A stretch of 64,000 nucleotides of DNA from Gemmatimonas sp. (GTDB lineage Bacteria > Gemmatimonadota > Gemmatimonadetes > Gemmatimonadales > Gemmatimonadaceae): contig NZ_JAPZSK010000009.1 in assembly GCF_027531815.1 (NCBI RefSeq), forward strand, positions 1 through 64,000, in the 5' to 3' direction. Positions 55,001 to 63,800 of the stretch are shown piece after piece (position 1 is the stretch's first letter; every line of letters starts with the position of its first letter). Made by a program: the position numbers and the translations under genes. The notes under the pieces were generated by a model. It saw only the letters and a program-made list of their open reading frames with translations. It made no database searches and had not been told where the DNA came from.

Positions 55001-55842
55001 GCCGCGTCGCGCGCCTGTTGCACCAACCGCTCGAGCGTGACGGGCGATTTGCAGGGGGCGTCGGCGTTCCACGCCAGCTGCCCCACCGCCTCGCGGAAGG
55101 TGCCTTCGTTCCACACGGCGGCGAAGGCGGCAACGGCCGTGTCCACGGCGCCGCGCGCGGTGTCGAGCGCCGGACTGGGGGTCACCACCACGTCGGGGAA
55201 GCGCCGCCACTGCCGATAGTCGTCGAGGAACGTCTCGGGCGTCCACCCCATGGTCACGGCATACGACGCAAGCGCGGCGTCGGTGTAGAAGCGCACTCGC
55301 CACCAGTCCTGCAACGCGCCCGTCAGGAGGGTGCTGTCGTCGTCCACGAGGGCAGCGCCAAAGGCGGTGCCGCTTTCGAGAGCGAACTCGTCGAGGATGC
55401 GTTTGCAGAAGCCATGAATGGTGAAGACCGCGAGGGTGTCCACCTCGCGCACCGCCTGCGCCAGACGCGCACGGGCGAACGGCTCCTTGCCGTTGGCCAG
55501 CCGGCGCAGCTGCTGCACGGTGGCGTTGGACTCGTCGACCTGCACGCCGCTGTACACGTCGCTCGCCAGCCGCAGCGTTTCGCGGATGCGGGTAACGAGT
55601 TCATCGGTGGCCGCCACGGTGAAGGTGACCACGAGGATGTGGCCGATGCCGCCCACCAGCGGCTGCGCCGTCTGATCCTGCTCGAGCAGCAGACGCACGA
55701 CGCTCATGGCGATGTTGTACGTCTTGCCGGTGCCCGCACTCGCTTCCACCAGCGAAATGCCGGCCGGAAAGGCGCTCTTCACCACATCGAAGCGCGCGAC
55801 GTGCGGCGCCGCGCCGGCCGCCAGCAGATGGGGGTGGCTCAT
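52078..55842 (-). CDS. recB: Exodeoxyribonuclease V subunit RecB
   Basis: 3'-5' helicase and nuclease subunit, 1254 residues. Walker A EASAGTGKT is at residues 33-41. Other SF1 motifs follow: LIDEFQDTDQHQFRIF, IGDPKQAIYAFRGAD, and VQVMTMHKSKGLQFDIVYCP. Near residue 1135 the RecB nuclease motif reads WYIVDWKSNQLG, with the catalytic Asp and Lys, so both activities are expected. It is joined by ATGA overlaps at both ends to recC and recD. It is about 70 residues longer than E. coli RecB. Confidence 0.95.
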   Translation of the reverse strand: MSHPHLLAAGAAPHVARFDVVKSAFPAGISLVEASAGTGKTYNIAMSVVRLLLEQDQTAQPLVGGIGHILVVTFTVAATDELVTRIRETLRLASDVYSGVQVDESNATVQQLRRLANGKEPFARARLAQAVREVDTLAVFTIHGFCKRILDEFALESGTAFGAALVDDDSTLLTGALQDWWRVRFYTDAALASYAVTMGWTPETFLDDYRQWRRFPDVVVTPSPALDTARGAVDTAVAAFAAVWNEGTFREAVGQLAWNADAPCKSPVTLERLVQQARDAAVGDLGAAEAVGQACAVDALTKAATNRGKEQQARRAAIAQWPIAQAATALGEALGQFHHALRFDCLQQVRQRLDAEKRRRRALGFDDLLEQLSRVLTAQGTHGLLAQAIRQQYHAALIDEFQDTDQHQFRIFDTAFGGRPLFLIGDPKQAIYAFRGADVQAYLGAAQRATQAFTLDVNFRSSTPMVRAVNALFTHRPNAFVDAAIAFHPATARDHKAPTGYRLEGEHTLHWLFVPPDRRAGKDTFTSAGPAETLLFAACVSHIVAQIAAGCPPREIAVLVRTTQEGIRMAETLRRARVPAVVSGLGNVLQSAEMSELQLVLEAIANPRQQSRVRAALATELWGLSHAQLLELQHPEQEETWERLLNQLDSLRALWTSRGVLPMLQQLFSDRAVADRFMALVDGDRRMTNLRHVVELLHGAASTDELNLEGVLRWMTQARQDTDREREVAELRLESDADAVQVMTMHKSKGLQFDIVYCPTLWRAYPVSDKKPVLVHEDGGVIFDAGSPDYARRRQQADVERLAEDCRLAYVALTRARFRTYVGWGPIGGKKGQEPSPWSALSFLLHGEPHTNALPTEQQPAAVAAWYAANLQEWEPTLRAFCEAHGNLMALERVETSLVVPAPATVDAPTVAYLSRTLPDDIPLAERLDTYRVTSFTHLTAGAHGVQGTRAGAPPSGNADVARDVDDEQESTTPAASVRDLPRTDFRSFPAGRRAGTVLHTLFETSRFDDSAERLRERVALRLLRTQLANDEGDPRIDATVQMMQTVFATPLRPWPLTLAGVTHEQTRHEWQFLLPFADATQQVSRYALAHCFEQHGGPDGARYAEQLRRLPVGRLHGFLTGFVDLVFRHGDRWYIVDWKSNQLGVDPAAYTHEALQTVMETSHYTLQYHLYLVALHRYLTVRLPGYDYARHMGGAGYAFLRGFTADSVHTGQGWFTDLPSPALIESLSALMDRASPTIAPALAPALARSEAAT

Positions 55843-58800
55843 GTGCCTGCCCTCGCCGTGAGCTGATCGAAGCGGGCCCAGAACGCATCGGCGCAGACCC
55901 GGAATGTTTCCCAGCTGTCCTGCAGCGGCTGGCGCCCGCGCCAGAGGAGCGCCACGTAGTCGTCGCAGATGTCCCCGCGTGCGCCGAAGCTGCCGTCGGC
56001 GGTGTACGCCTTCATGGCTGCCGCAACCGGATCGGCGTCGTTCTTGCGGAGCGCGGTGCGATAGGCACACGCCGCCTCGAGGAAGTACGGCAGCGGTGCC
56101 GCACGCGCGGCACGGTAGCCCTGCACCAGCAGATCGAGTTGCGGCAGGGCGTCGGGGAGCGGGTCGAGCAGGAGCTCCTCGTCCTTGGCAAATACCCGCG
56201 TGGCCACCGGGGCGCCGCCGGCGTTGCGCACCACGTGCGCCATCCACGCGCGCGCCTTGTCCTTGCCCTTGAGGGTGGCTGCGCGCACGCGCCACTGCTC
56301 GCCGTCGCGCTGATGGTCGAGCTGGCCGGTGAGCTGCCAGTCGGGGCCGGTCACATCCACCGCGAACGGCTCGCGAAACACGGGGCGACCCAGCCGCGCC
56401 AGCAGCGGGGCCACCTCGTGCTGCAGCGCATCGTACCAGTGCGGGCCGAGTGCGCCCGACGGCAGGAGTCCCGCCGCCACGACCCGCTCGCGATCGGCCG
56501 CCGCGAGCGGCTGGCCGGCCAAGGCCTGCTCCAGCATCTCCTGCTGCACGCGGATCCCCTGTAGGGTATCCACGTGCATGGGCTCGGCGTCTTCGAGAAC
56601 CGGATCATCGCTCCGTACGTGCAGCTGCAACACGCGCCGGCAGTAGAAGCGCGACGGATTGAGCCACGCGTCCATGAGATCGGCCAGCGCAACAGGTTCG
56701 CGCTCAGCGGCTGTCGCGACCATTTGCCACGGCCGCGTGAGCACGGGGACCGTGCCGTCGGCCACCACGAAGGCCGGGGCCGTGGTGCGTGTGGCCTGCG
56801 CAGTGCGGGCCACACTGCGGGCCAGTGCCGCATCGAAGCTGAACAGCCGCGCGTCACGCGCCTCGTCGGTGCGAAAGTACTCGGCGCTGAAGGGCTGCAG
56901 GCGGTGCTCCACCTGCAGATACGCGCGGGCCTTCACCGGCGTCTCCCGCGGGCCACGGCGCGCGCGCGTGACCGTCTCCGCCGGTGGCGTACACTGCCCG
57001 TCGAGGAAATCGAGCAGCTCGGCGATGACGATGGACGGCGCGATGTCGGCGTTGTTCTTCTGCGAGCGCCCCACATACGACAGCAGCAGGCGCTCACCCG
57101 CGCTCATGATCGTATCGAGCACGAGCTGCCGGTCGTCGATGCGCGCATCGCGGTCACCCAGCGTGGGCGTGCTGCCGATGAGGTCGAAGGCGGCCCGTCG
57201 CGTGCGACGCGGATACGCCGTGTCGTCGAGCCCCAGCATGGCAATGAGGCGGTGCGGAATGGCGCGCATGGGCTTCATCGCGCAGATGGTCACGCCCCCG
57301 GCCAGAAAGTTGTTGCCGTGCTCGTCGGTGCCGAGTGTGGTGTCGAGCCAGTGATGGACCACGTCGAATGCCACCGGCGCGTCGGGGGTGGCCCCGGCGC
57401 CTCGCACGTCGGCGAGTTCTCCCAGCCGCGCGAGGTCGCGCAGCAGCCGATCGTATGCTGCCAGCTCGTCGGCACCATCGGGCTTCACGAGCCAGCCCGC
57501 CACATTCAGCAGCACGGCGCTCCACTGCGCCAGCGGCCGTTCGTGACGCAGCGTGCCCAGCGTGGTGAACAGGTGGTCGGTCCAGTCGGCGAATCGCCCC
57601 AGCAGTTCCGTGTCGCCCACCAGGTCGCCCGCCACGGGGAGCATACCGGCCACCAGCCCGGTGGTGCGCCCCGTGGCGTACCCGGCGAGCAGCCGGTCGA
57701 GCCCCTGGCGCCAGCTGTTGTCGTCGATGGCAGGGAGCGCAAAGGCGGCGGCACGCGCGGCGCCGTCGTACCCCCAGCGAATGGCGGCGTCCTGGACCCA
57801 CCCCGCCACCTGATCGAGCTGGGAGGGCGTGAGCCCCGCGGCCCGGCGCACCACCGGCGCCCCCAGCAGTCCCAGGACCTCGCTGGCCGTGCACCGCGCG
57901 TTCACCAGCGCGAGGCACTGCAGCAATGCGCGCGCCGGCGCGGCTTCGCGCACCAGCGTGCGATCGGCTACGCGATAGGGAATCGCCACCCGCGCGGCGC
58001 CTTCGGTGTCGGGCTCGCCTCGGGGGCGTGCCGCGCGGGCATCACCGAAGATCGTCTCCGCCAACGGCGCGTAGAGCTCCACATCGGGGACCATGACGAG
58101 CACGTCGTGCGGACGCAGCGTGGCGTCGGCGGCGAACGCGTCCAGCAGCTGGTCGCGCAGCACCTCCATTTCACGGAGCGGCGAGTAGCACACGTGCACC
58201 GTGAGGGAGCGGTCGGTGCCGGCCAGCGCGAACGGGGCGCCGGCGCGCGCGGCCCGCAGATCGTGCTGCAGGCGATGCAGCAGCGTGTCACACGGGACCG
58301 CCGCCGAGGGCACGTGCATGACCGGCGGGCGCACACCGTGCGCGTCGGGGATGGTGAGCGTTGCGAGCAGATCGCGCGAGGCTTGGCCGAACGACTCGAA
58401 CAGGGGGTGCCGCGATGCGCCGTCGCGCCAACTGTTGGCGTCGGGAGCAAGCACGTATACGTGTACCGGCACGAACCGTGACACGGCGCGCAGCAGCCGC
58501 ACGAACAGGGGCGGCAGCGTGGACACGCCAAACACGGAGACCCGCGACGGCACGCCGGCCGGCGCGCTGGCCAGCTGCTCGAGGCGCTCGATGGTCTGCA
58601 GAAACCAGCGGGCAAAGTGCATGGGGCGCTCCCCCTGCAGCAGCGCGCGCCACAACGCCGCCTGCCACCCTTCGTGGGCATTGGCGGTGCGTGGCTCCGC
58701 ATCGGCTTCCCAGTCGAGCAGCAACTCCGGGCGGTAGAGACGGTACTCGTCGAATCGACCGGCGATGCGCTGCGCGAGTCCGTACCGCTTGGCGTCATCG

Positions 58801-59183
58801 GCGCCGTGGAGATAATGGCGCAACGGCGCAAACACCTCGTGGGCCAGCAGCGCCTCCTGCTGCAGCAGCGCAAAGACGCGCCAGATGAGCGCCTGCTCCT
58901 CGAAGCGTGCGTCGATCCCGGGCGCCCAGGCCCCATCGGCCGCGCCGCGGTGCAGCTGTTCCGACAGATGCCGGCAGAAGGCCGCCGGAAAGGGGAGATC
59001 GAGCGACGCGGCGCACCCCTGCCGCAGGGCGAGCTGCTGCCGGACCCACTTCTCCATGCCCAGCGATTGCACGACGATGCGCTCGTCCTCGAAAGGCGGC
59101 AGCGGGGCCGCGGCCAGCCGCGCCTCCATGTGCGCCAGCAGGGCATTCGGGGAGTCCCCCGTCACGATCGTCAAGAGCGACAT
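55839..59183 (-). CDS. recC: Exodeoxyribonuclease V subunit RecC
   Basis: Chi-recognition and scaffold subunit, 1114 residues (E. coli RecC has 1122). Family features include the N-terminal VVQSLGMEKWVRQQLA, RVSVFGVSTLPPLFVRLLRA and VHVCYSPLREMEVLRDQLLD near residue 330, HDVLVMVPDVELYAP, and RFYCRRVLQLHVRSDDP in the C-terminal half. It has the inactive helicase-like fold, without a Walker A motif, as expected for RecC. The Met at 59183 (MSLLTIVTG) is chosen over 59198 because the family begins there. Its stop overlaps the recB start, making recC-recB-recD one coupled operon. Confidence 0.94.
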   Translation of the reverse strand: MSLLTIVTGDSPNALLAHMEARLAAAPLPPFEDERIVVQSLGMEKWVRQQLALRQGCAASLDLPFPAAFCRHLSEQLHRGAADGAWAPGIDARFEEQALIWRVFALLQQEALLAHEVFAPLRHYLHGADDAKRYGLAQRIAGRFDEYRLYRPELLLDWEADAEPRTANAHEGWQAALWRALLQGERPMHFARWFLQTIERLEQLASAPAGVPSRVSVFGVSTLPPLFVRLLRAVSRFVPVHVYVLAPDANSWRDGASRHPLFESFGQASRDLLATLTIPDAHGVRPPVMHVPSAAVPCDTLLHRLQHDLRAARAGAPFALAGTDRSLTVHVCYSPLREMEVLRDQLLDAFAADATLRPHDVLVMVPDVELYAPLAETIFGDARAARPRGEPDTEGAARVAIPYRVADRTLVREAAPARALLQCLALVNARCTASEVLGLLGAPVVRRAAGLTPSQLDQVAGWVQDAAIRWGYDGAARAAAFALPAIDDNSWRQGLDRLLAGYATGRTTGLVAGMLPVAGDLVGDTELLGRFADWTDHLFTTLGTLRHERPLAQWSAVLLNVAGWLVKPDGADELAAYDRLLRDLARLGELADVRGAGATPDAPVAFDVVHHWLDTTLGTDEHGNNFLAGGVTICAMKPMRAIPHRLIAMLGLDDTAYPRRTRRAAFDLIGSTPTLGDRDARIDDRQLVLDTIMSAGERLLLSYVGRSQKNNADIAPSIVIAELLDFLDGQCTPPAETVTRARRGPRETPVKARAYLQVEHRLQPFSAEYFRTDEARDARLFSFDAALARSVARTAQATRTTAPAFVVADGTVPVLTRPWQMVATAAEREPVALADLMDAWLNPSRFYCRRVLQLHVRSDDPVLEDAEPMHVDTLQGIRVQQEMLEQALAGQPLAAADRERVVAAGLLPSGALGPHWYDALQHEVAPLLARLGRPVFREPFAVDVTGPDWQLTGQLDHQRDGEQWRVRAATLKGKDKARAWMAHVVRNAGGAPVATRVFAKDEELLLDPLPDALPQLDLLVQGYRAARAAPLPYFLEAACAYRTALRKNDADPVAAAMKAYTADGSFGARGDICDDYVALLWRGRQPLQDSWETFRVCADAFWARFDQLTARAGT

Positions 59184-59273
59184 GCGTACAATCTGCAAAG
59201 GGGGGCCGACAAAACAGGACAGCCGAGGAGCGCAGGCGGGACGGCGGCCGTCCCACCCGCGTCGCGCCGTGAA

Positions 59274-60599
59274 TCAGCCCAGCGCCCGATCCGCCGCCAC
59301 CACGGCGTTGAGCAGCACGTTGGCCCCGTTGGTGATGTCCGCCGCCCGCGAAAACTCCTTGGGCGAGTGCGAAATACCGCCCACGCTCGGAATGAAGATC
59401 ATCCCCATGGGCGCAATGTGCGCCACTTCCTGCGCGTCGTGCCCCGCGCCGCTGGGCATGCGCTGATGCGAGAGTCCCAACGCCGTCGCACTCCCCTGCA
59501 CCACGTCCATGATGCGCGCGTCGGACAGGGCCGGCGTGCTGTTCACCATCTGCGAGAAGGCGAACGCCGTGTTGGTGGCCGCCCCGATCTCGCGCCCGAG
59601 CCGCTCGAAGGTGGCGGTGAAGCGATCGATCTTCGCCTGTTCGAGGTCGCGCAGATCCACCGTGAGCACCACCTGCCCGGGAATCACGTTGGTCGTGTTG
59701 GGGGTCACGTTGAGCCGCCCCACCGTGGCCACCTGCCGCCCGCCTTCGCTGCGAATGGCGTCGTTCACCGCCACGGTGAACTTCGCCGCCGCCAGCATGG
59801 CATCCTGCCGCTGGTCCATGGGCGTGGCGCCGGCGTGGTTGGAGAAGCCCGTAATGGTGATCTCGAACCAGCGCAGACCCACAATGCCTTCCACCACGCC
59901 AATCTGCCGACTGGCCTTCTCCAGCAGCCCACCCTGCTCGATGTGCAGCTCGATGTAGCCGGCAATGTCCCCCTGCTTGCGCACCGCCTCGTTCAGGCGT
60001 GACACGTCGCCGCCAACAATGCCGATCCCCTCGCGCACGGTCTTGCCGCTGCGCGCCACCTTGTCGAGATCGGCCGGCGTGAGCAGCCCCACGGCAATCT
60101 TGCTGCCAATGGTGCCCCCTTCCTCATTCTGCCACACCACCACCTCGAGCGGGTGACGCAGCTGCACCTTCTGTTCGGCCAGTGACCGCGCCACCTCGAT
60201 GGCGGCGAACGAGCCCACGGGGCCGTCGAAGTTGCCGCCGTCGGTCACCGAGTCGATGTGCGACCCGATGAGAATGGGCGAGAGACGGGCATCGCTCCCC
60301 GGCACGCGCGCCAGCATGTTGCCGGCGGTGTCGAGACGCAGCGTCAGCCCGCTCTGCTCGAACAGGCGGCGCGTGAAGGCGCGACCGGCCAGATCGGCCT
60401 CCGAATACGCGACCCGGTTGATGCCACCCGCCGTGCGGCCGATGCGATCGAACTCCGTCAGCCAGCCGTTGAGCCTGGCACCATTGACCACCAGCGGCTT
60501 CGCCTGCGCGGTCCCGACATGAGAAGTACCGCCGAGGCGGCTCAACGCCGGCAGCGCGGCGAGCGCGGCGGCCTGTTGCACGAAGTGTCGACGAATCAT
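59274..60599 (-). CDS. M20-family amidohydrolase (hydantoinase/carbamoylase type)
   Basis: Zn-dependent enzyme of 441 residues of the N-carbamoyl-L-amino acid hydrolase, beta-ureidopropionase and allantoate amidohydrolase group. The metal residues are visible: GSHIDSV near 110, GGNFDGPVG next, NEEGG near 155 and IELHIEQGGLLE near 218. Substrate-site blocks are FSNHAGATPMDQRQDAML and PSGAGHDAQ. The N-terminus MIRRHFVQQAAALAALPALS has a single RR and a hydrophobic stretch, so export by Tat is likely; most relatives are cytoplasmic. It is divergent from the quinoprotein gene with 72 bp between starts. The substrate class cannot be settled from sequence. Confidence 0.88.
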   Translation of the reverse strand: MIRRHFVQQAAALAALPALSRLGGTSHVGTAQAKPLVVNGARLNGWLTEFDRIGRTAGGINRVAYSEADLAGRAFTRRLFEQSGLTLRLDTAGNMLARVPGSDARLSPILIGSHIDSVTDGGNFDGPVGSFAAIEVARSLAEQKVQLRHPLEVVVWQNEEGGTIGSKIAVGLLTPADLDKVARSGKTVREGIGIVGGDVSRLNEAVRKQGDIAGYIELHIEQGGLLEKASRQIGVVEGIVGLRWFEITITGFSNHAGATPMDQRQDAMLAAAKFTVAVNDAIRSEGGRQVATVGRLNVTPNTTNVIPGQVVLTVDLRDLEQAKIDRFTATFERLGREIGAATNTAFAFSQMVNSTPALSDARIMDVVQGSATALGLSHQRMPSGAGHDAQEVAHIAPMGMIFIPSVGGISHSPKEFSRAADITNGANVLLNAVVAADRALG

Positions 60600-60637
60600 C
60601 CCCTAATCTGCGCTTCGCACGAGGCGCGCGGGAGCCG

Positions 60638-60643
60638 TAGCTT
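60638..60643 (+). promoter_or_regulatory. Candidate -10 element TAGCTT upstream of the quinoprotein
   Basis: TAGCTTTC lies 28 bases before the ATG at 60672 in the short region divergent from the M20 hydrolase. Confidence 0.3.
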
Positions 60644-60671
60644 TCCCGTCGACCCTTCTTCCCGATCCCGC

Positions 60672-62732
60672 ATGCGTCGACTGCTCCTCCTGCCTCCCCT
60701 GCTGGCCATCGCCGCCAGCGCGGCCCACGCCCAGAACGCCGACTGGCCGGTGTATCACGGCAACGACGATCACACCCACTACTCCACGCTGTCGCAGATC
60801 TCGCCGGCCAACGTGAAGCAGCTCAAGGTGGCGTGGACCTTCGATACGGGCGACGCCTTTGCCGGCTCGGAGATGCAGGCCAACCCCATTGTCATCGACG
60901 GGGTGCTCTACGCCACCACGCCCAAGTTGCAGGTCTTTGCCCTCGATGCGGCCACTGGGCGGCAGCTTTGGCGCTTCGATCCGCAGAACGGGGCGCCCCC
61001 CACCTCCCGCATTCGGCACCGTGGGGTCGTGGTCACGGGCGACCGCGTGCTCTTCAACTACCGCAATCGCCTGTACGCCCTCGATCGCCGCACCGGGCAA
61101 CCCATTCGCAGCTTCGGCGACAGTGGGTGGGTGGATCTGCGTCAGGGGCTTGGCCGGTCCATTGAAGGGCTCTCCGTAAGCGCGTCCACGCCAGGCGTGG
61201 TGTTTGGCAACCTGCTCATCATGGGCAGCACGGTGCCGGAGCAACTGCCCAGTGCGCCGGGCGACATCCGCGCCTTCGACATCACCACCGGCAAGCAGGT
61301 ATGGAGCTTCCACACCATTCCGCACCCCGGCGAGCCGGGCTACGACACGTGGCCCCCCGATGCCTGGAAGGTGGCCGGCGGCGCGAACGCCTGGAGCGGC
61401 GTCACCCTCGACGCGCCACGCGGCATGGTCTTCGCCGCCACCGGCTCGGCCAGCTACGACTTCTACGGCGCCAACCGGCTGGGCGACAACCTGTACGCCA
61501 ACAGCGTCATCGCGCTCGATGCCCGCACCGGCCAACGGCTCTGGCACTACCAGGTGCTGCGCCACGACCTGTGGGACCGCGATTTGCCGGCCGCGCCCAT
61601 CCTCGTCACGGTGCAGCGCGGCGGGAAGGCGGTGGACGCCGTCGCGCAGATCACCAAGACGGGGCACACGTTTCTCTTCGATCGCGTCACGGGCACGCCG
61701 CTCTTCCCCATCGAGGAGCGCGCCATGCCCAAGCTGGCGCTCCCCGGCGAACATCCGTCACCGTCGCAGCCGTTTCCGGTGAGCCCGCCCCCCTTCGCGC
61801 GGCAGCAGCTCACCCGCAACGACCTCACGCGGCGCACGCCGGCCGCATATCGCGCGGCACTCAAGACGTTCAACCAATACAGCACGCCGCACCCGTTCAC
61901 GGCGCCCAACGGCAAGGGGATCATCATCTACCCCGGCGTGGATGGCGGCGGCGAATGGGGCGGCCCGGCCTTCGACCCGAAGACCGGCCTCATGTACGTG
62001 AACTCCAACGAAATGGCGTGGCTGCTCAAGCTCGTGCCGCGCAGCGATGCCTCCCTGTACGGCGCCAACTGCGCCGGCTGTCACGGGGCCAATCGCAAGG
62101 GCTCCGCGCTGGGCCCCTCCCTGCTGGACATTGCCAGCCGGCGCTCGCGCGAACAGATCGTGCAGATGGTGCGCGAAGGCACGGGACGCATGCCGGGCTT
62201 CGGCGCCGCCATGGATGGTGGGGCCATCAACGACATCGTGAACTATCTCGTCACCGGCAAGGACGAAACCAAGGCTAAGGTCGCGGCCGCGCCCAGTCCG
62301 TACGCGCTGCCCTATCGCACGGCGTACTTCGACATCTTCCTCGATCACGAGGGCTACCCTGGCGTGAAGACGCCGTGGGGCACGCTCAACGCCATCAACC
62401 TCAACACGGGCACGATCGCGTGGTCGATTCCCTTCGGTGAGTACCCCAAGCTGGCCGCCAAGGGGGTGAAGAACACGGGCACCGACAGCTACGGCGGGGC
62501 CATCGTCACCGAAAACGGGCTGCTCATCATTGCCGCCACCACCTACGACAACAAGATCCGTGCGTTCGACAAGGCCAACGGCGCCCTGCTCTGGGAAGCG
62601 ACGCTCCCCTTTGCCGGCAACGCCACCCCGAGCACGTACATGGTGAATGGCAAGCAGTACCTCGTGATCGCCTGCGGTGGCGGCAAGAACGGCGCCCCCA
62701 GCGGTGGCGTGTACGTGGCGTTCTCGCTCTGA
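60672..62732 (+). CDS. PQQ-dependent dehydrogenase with inserted cytochrome c domain
   Basis: Periplasmic quinoprotein of 686 residues. The signal is LLLPPLLAIAASAAHAQ. The beta-propeller starts with WPVYHGNDDHTHYSTLSQIS and contains repeated GxxLW/AlaLDAxTG blades such as VFALDAATGRQLWRFDP and ALDARTGQRLWHYQVLRHDL. Near residue 467 a cytochrome c domain is inserted: CAGCHGANRKGSALGPSL, followed by MPGFGAAM with the axial Met. The propeller then resumes (WGTLNAINLNTGTIAWSIPF) and closes the ring. The alcohol or sugar substrate is unknown. The stop codon shares a base with the start of the channel gene. Confidence 0.9.
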   Translation: MRRLLLLPPLLAIAASAAHAQNADWPVYHGNDDHTHYSTLSQISPANVKQLKVAWTFDTGDAFAGSEMQANPIVIDGVLYATTPKLQVFALDAATGRQLWRFDPQNGAPPTSRIRHRGVVVTGDRVLFNYRNRLYALDRRTGQPIRSFGDSGWVDLRQGLGRSIEGLSVSASTPGVVFGNLLIMGSTVPEQLPSAPGDIRAFDITTGKQVWSFHTIPHPGEPGYDTWPPDAWKVAGGANAWSGVTLDAPRGMVFAATGSASYDFYGANRLGDNLYANSVIALDARTGQRLWHYQVLRHDLWDRDLPAAPILVTVQRGGKAVDAVAQITKTGHTFLFDRVTGTPLFPIEERAMPKLALPGEHPSPSQPFPVSPPPFARQQLTRNDLTRRTPAAYRAALKTFNQYSTPHPFTAPNGKGIIIYPGVDGGGEWGGPAFDPKTGLMYVNSNEMAWLLKLVPRSDASLYGANCAGCHGANRKGSALGPSLLDIASRRSREQIVQMVREGTGRMPGFGAAMDGGAINDIVNYLVTGKDETKAKVAAAPSPYALPYRTAYFDIFLDHEGYPGVKTPWGTLNAINLNTGTIAWSIPFGEYPKLAAKGVKNTGTDSYGGAIVTENGLLIIAATTYDNKIRAFDKANGALLWEATLPFAGNATPSTYMVNGKQYLVIACGGGKNGAPSGGVYVAFSL

Positions 62733-63775
62733 TGTCCACCACGCCGCACGATCCGGGCGAGGAGGCCGCGGCACGGCCGCGCCCCAGCTCCTTCGCCACG
62801 TCCAGCCCCGCCGAGTCCGACCTGGGCTTCGGTCGCGTCGTGGCGCAGTCGGTGCGCGGGCGCTTTCTCTCCCCCGACGGTCACTCCACCGCCCGCAAGC
62901 TCGGCCTGCGCGGGCAGGCGGCTGAGCAGTTCTACCTGCGCGCGCTCGCCACACCATGGCCGCAGTTCCTGCTCTGGCTCGTGGGGGGCATCCTGCTGCT
63001 CAACGGCCTCTTCGCCCTCGCCTACCGGGCGCTCGGCGACGCCGCGCTGGTGGGCACCGACACCCTCGGCCTCACCGATCCGTTCCTGCGCGCCTTCGTG
63101 TACAGCGTGGGGGTGTTCACCACGACCGGCACCGACGGCGTACACGCAGCCGGCGCCACGGCCCACCTGCTCACCGTGACCGAGGCGCTGCTCGGGCCGC
63201 TCCTCGCCATGGTCGTGCTGGGCATCATCATTGCCCGGCTCACCCGGCCGCGCGCACAGATCCGCTTCAGCGAATCGGCGGTCATCGCGCCGTACGAAGG
63301 GGGGCGCGCGCTCATGTTTCGCATCGTGAACGAGCTGCCCAGCGAGCTCACCGATGTGCGCGCCGCCGTGAGCATGACGTGGTTCGAGAACATCGATGGG
63401 CCGCGCGAACGCAACTTCCACCAGCTCAAGCTCGAGCGGCGCGACGTCACGTTCTTTCCGCTGCACTGGACCATCGTGCACCCCATCGACGACGCGAGTC
63501 CGCTGCGCGGTGTCACGCCCGAGCGCCTGCGGCGTGGCGAGGCCGAAATCCTCATCCGCATCAGTGCGCACGAGGAGACCTTCTCCACGCAGGTGTCGGT
63601 GAGCCACTCGTACGCCTGGGACGAGGTCACCTGGGACGCGAAGTTCGCGAACGTCTTCATCGAATCCATCGACGGCGCGCTGGCCATCGATGTGGAACGC
63701 CTGAGCCGCTTCGATCGCCTCGCTGAAAACAGCACGCGGGCGCCGGCCTCGCACGAGGGGCCGCCGATCCCCTGA
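62732..63775 (+). CDS. KirBac-like inward-rectifier channel with atypical filter
   Basis: Membrane protein of 347 residues. Two transmembrane helices (PQFLLWLVGGILLLNGLFAL and the second LLGPLLAMVVLGIIIARL) flank a pore loop. ARLTRPRAQIRFSESAVIAP then leads into the Ig-like cytoplasmic domain (HQLKLERRDVTFFPLHWTIV, HPIDDASPL, THISAHEET-like region), all typical of KirBac proteins. The filter that normally reads TVGYGD is TTGTDG here (FTTTGTDGVHAAG), so potassium selectivity is doubtful. The ATG overlaps the last base of the quinoprotein stop, so the two genes are translated together. Confidence 0.83.
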   Translation: MSTTPHDPGEEAAARPRPSSFATSSPAESDLGFGRVVAQSVRGRFLSPDGHSTARKLGLRGQAAEQFYLRALATPWPQFLLWLVGGILLLNGLFALAYRALGDAALVGTDTLGLTDPFLRAFVYSVGVFTTTGTDGVHAAGATAHLLTVTEALLGPLLAMVVLGIIIARLTRPRAQIRFSESAVIAPYEGGRALMFRIVNELPSELTDVRAAVSMTWFENIDGPRERNFHQLKLERRDVTFFPLHWTIVHPIDDASPLRGVTPERLRRGEAEILIRISAHEETFSTQVSVSHSYAWDEVTWDAKFANVFIESIDGALAIDVERLSRFDRLAENSTRAPASHEGPPIP

Positions 63776-63800
63776 GCGCTCCGGCGGTGCCGCCGAGCGC
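63776..63800. terminator. GC-rich hairpin between convergent genes
   Basis: GCGCT and AGCGC outer arms enclose CGGCG-GTGC-CGCCG with one bulged C. It lies directly after the channel gene stop and could end transcripts from both sides. There is no T tract. Confidence 0.45.
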
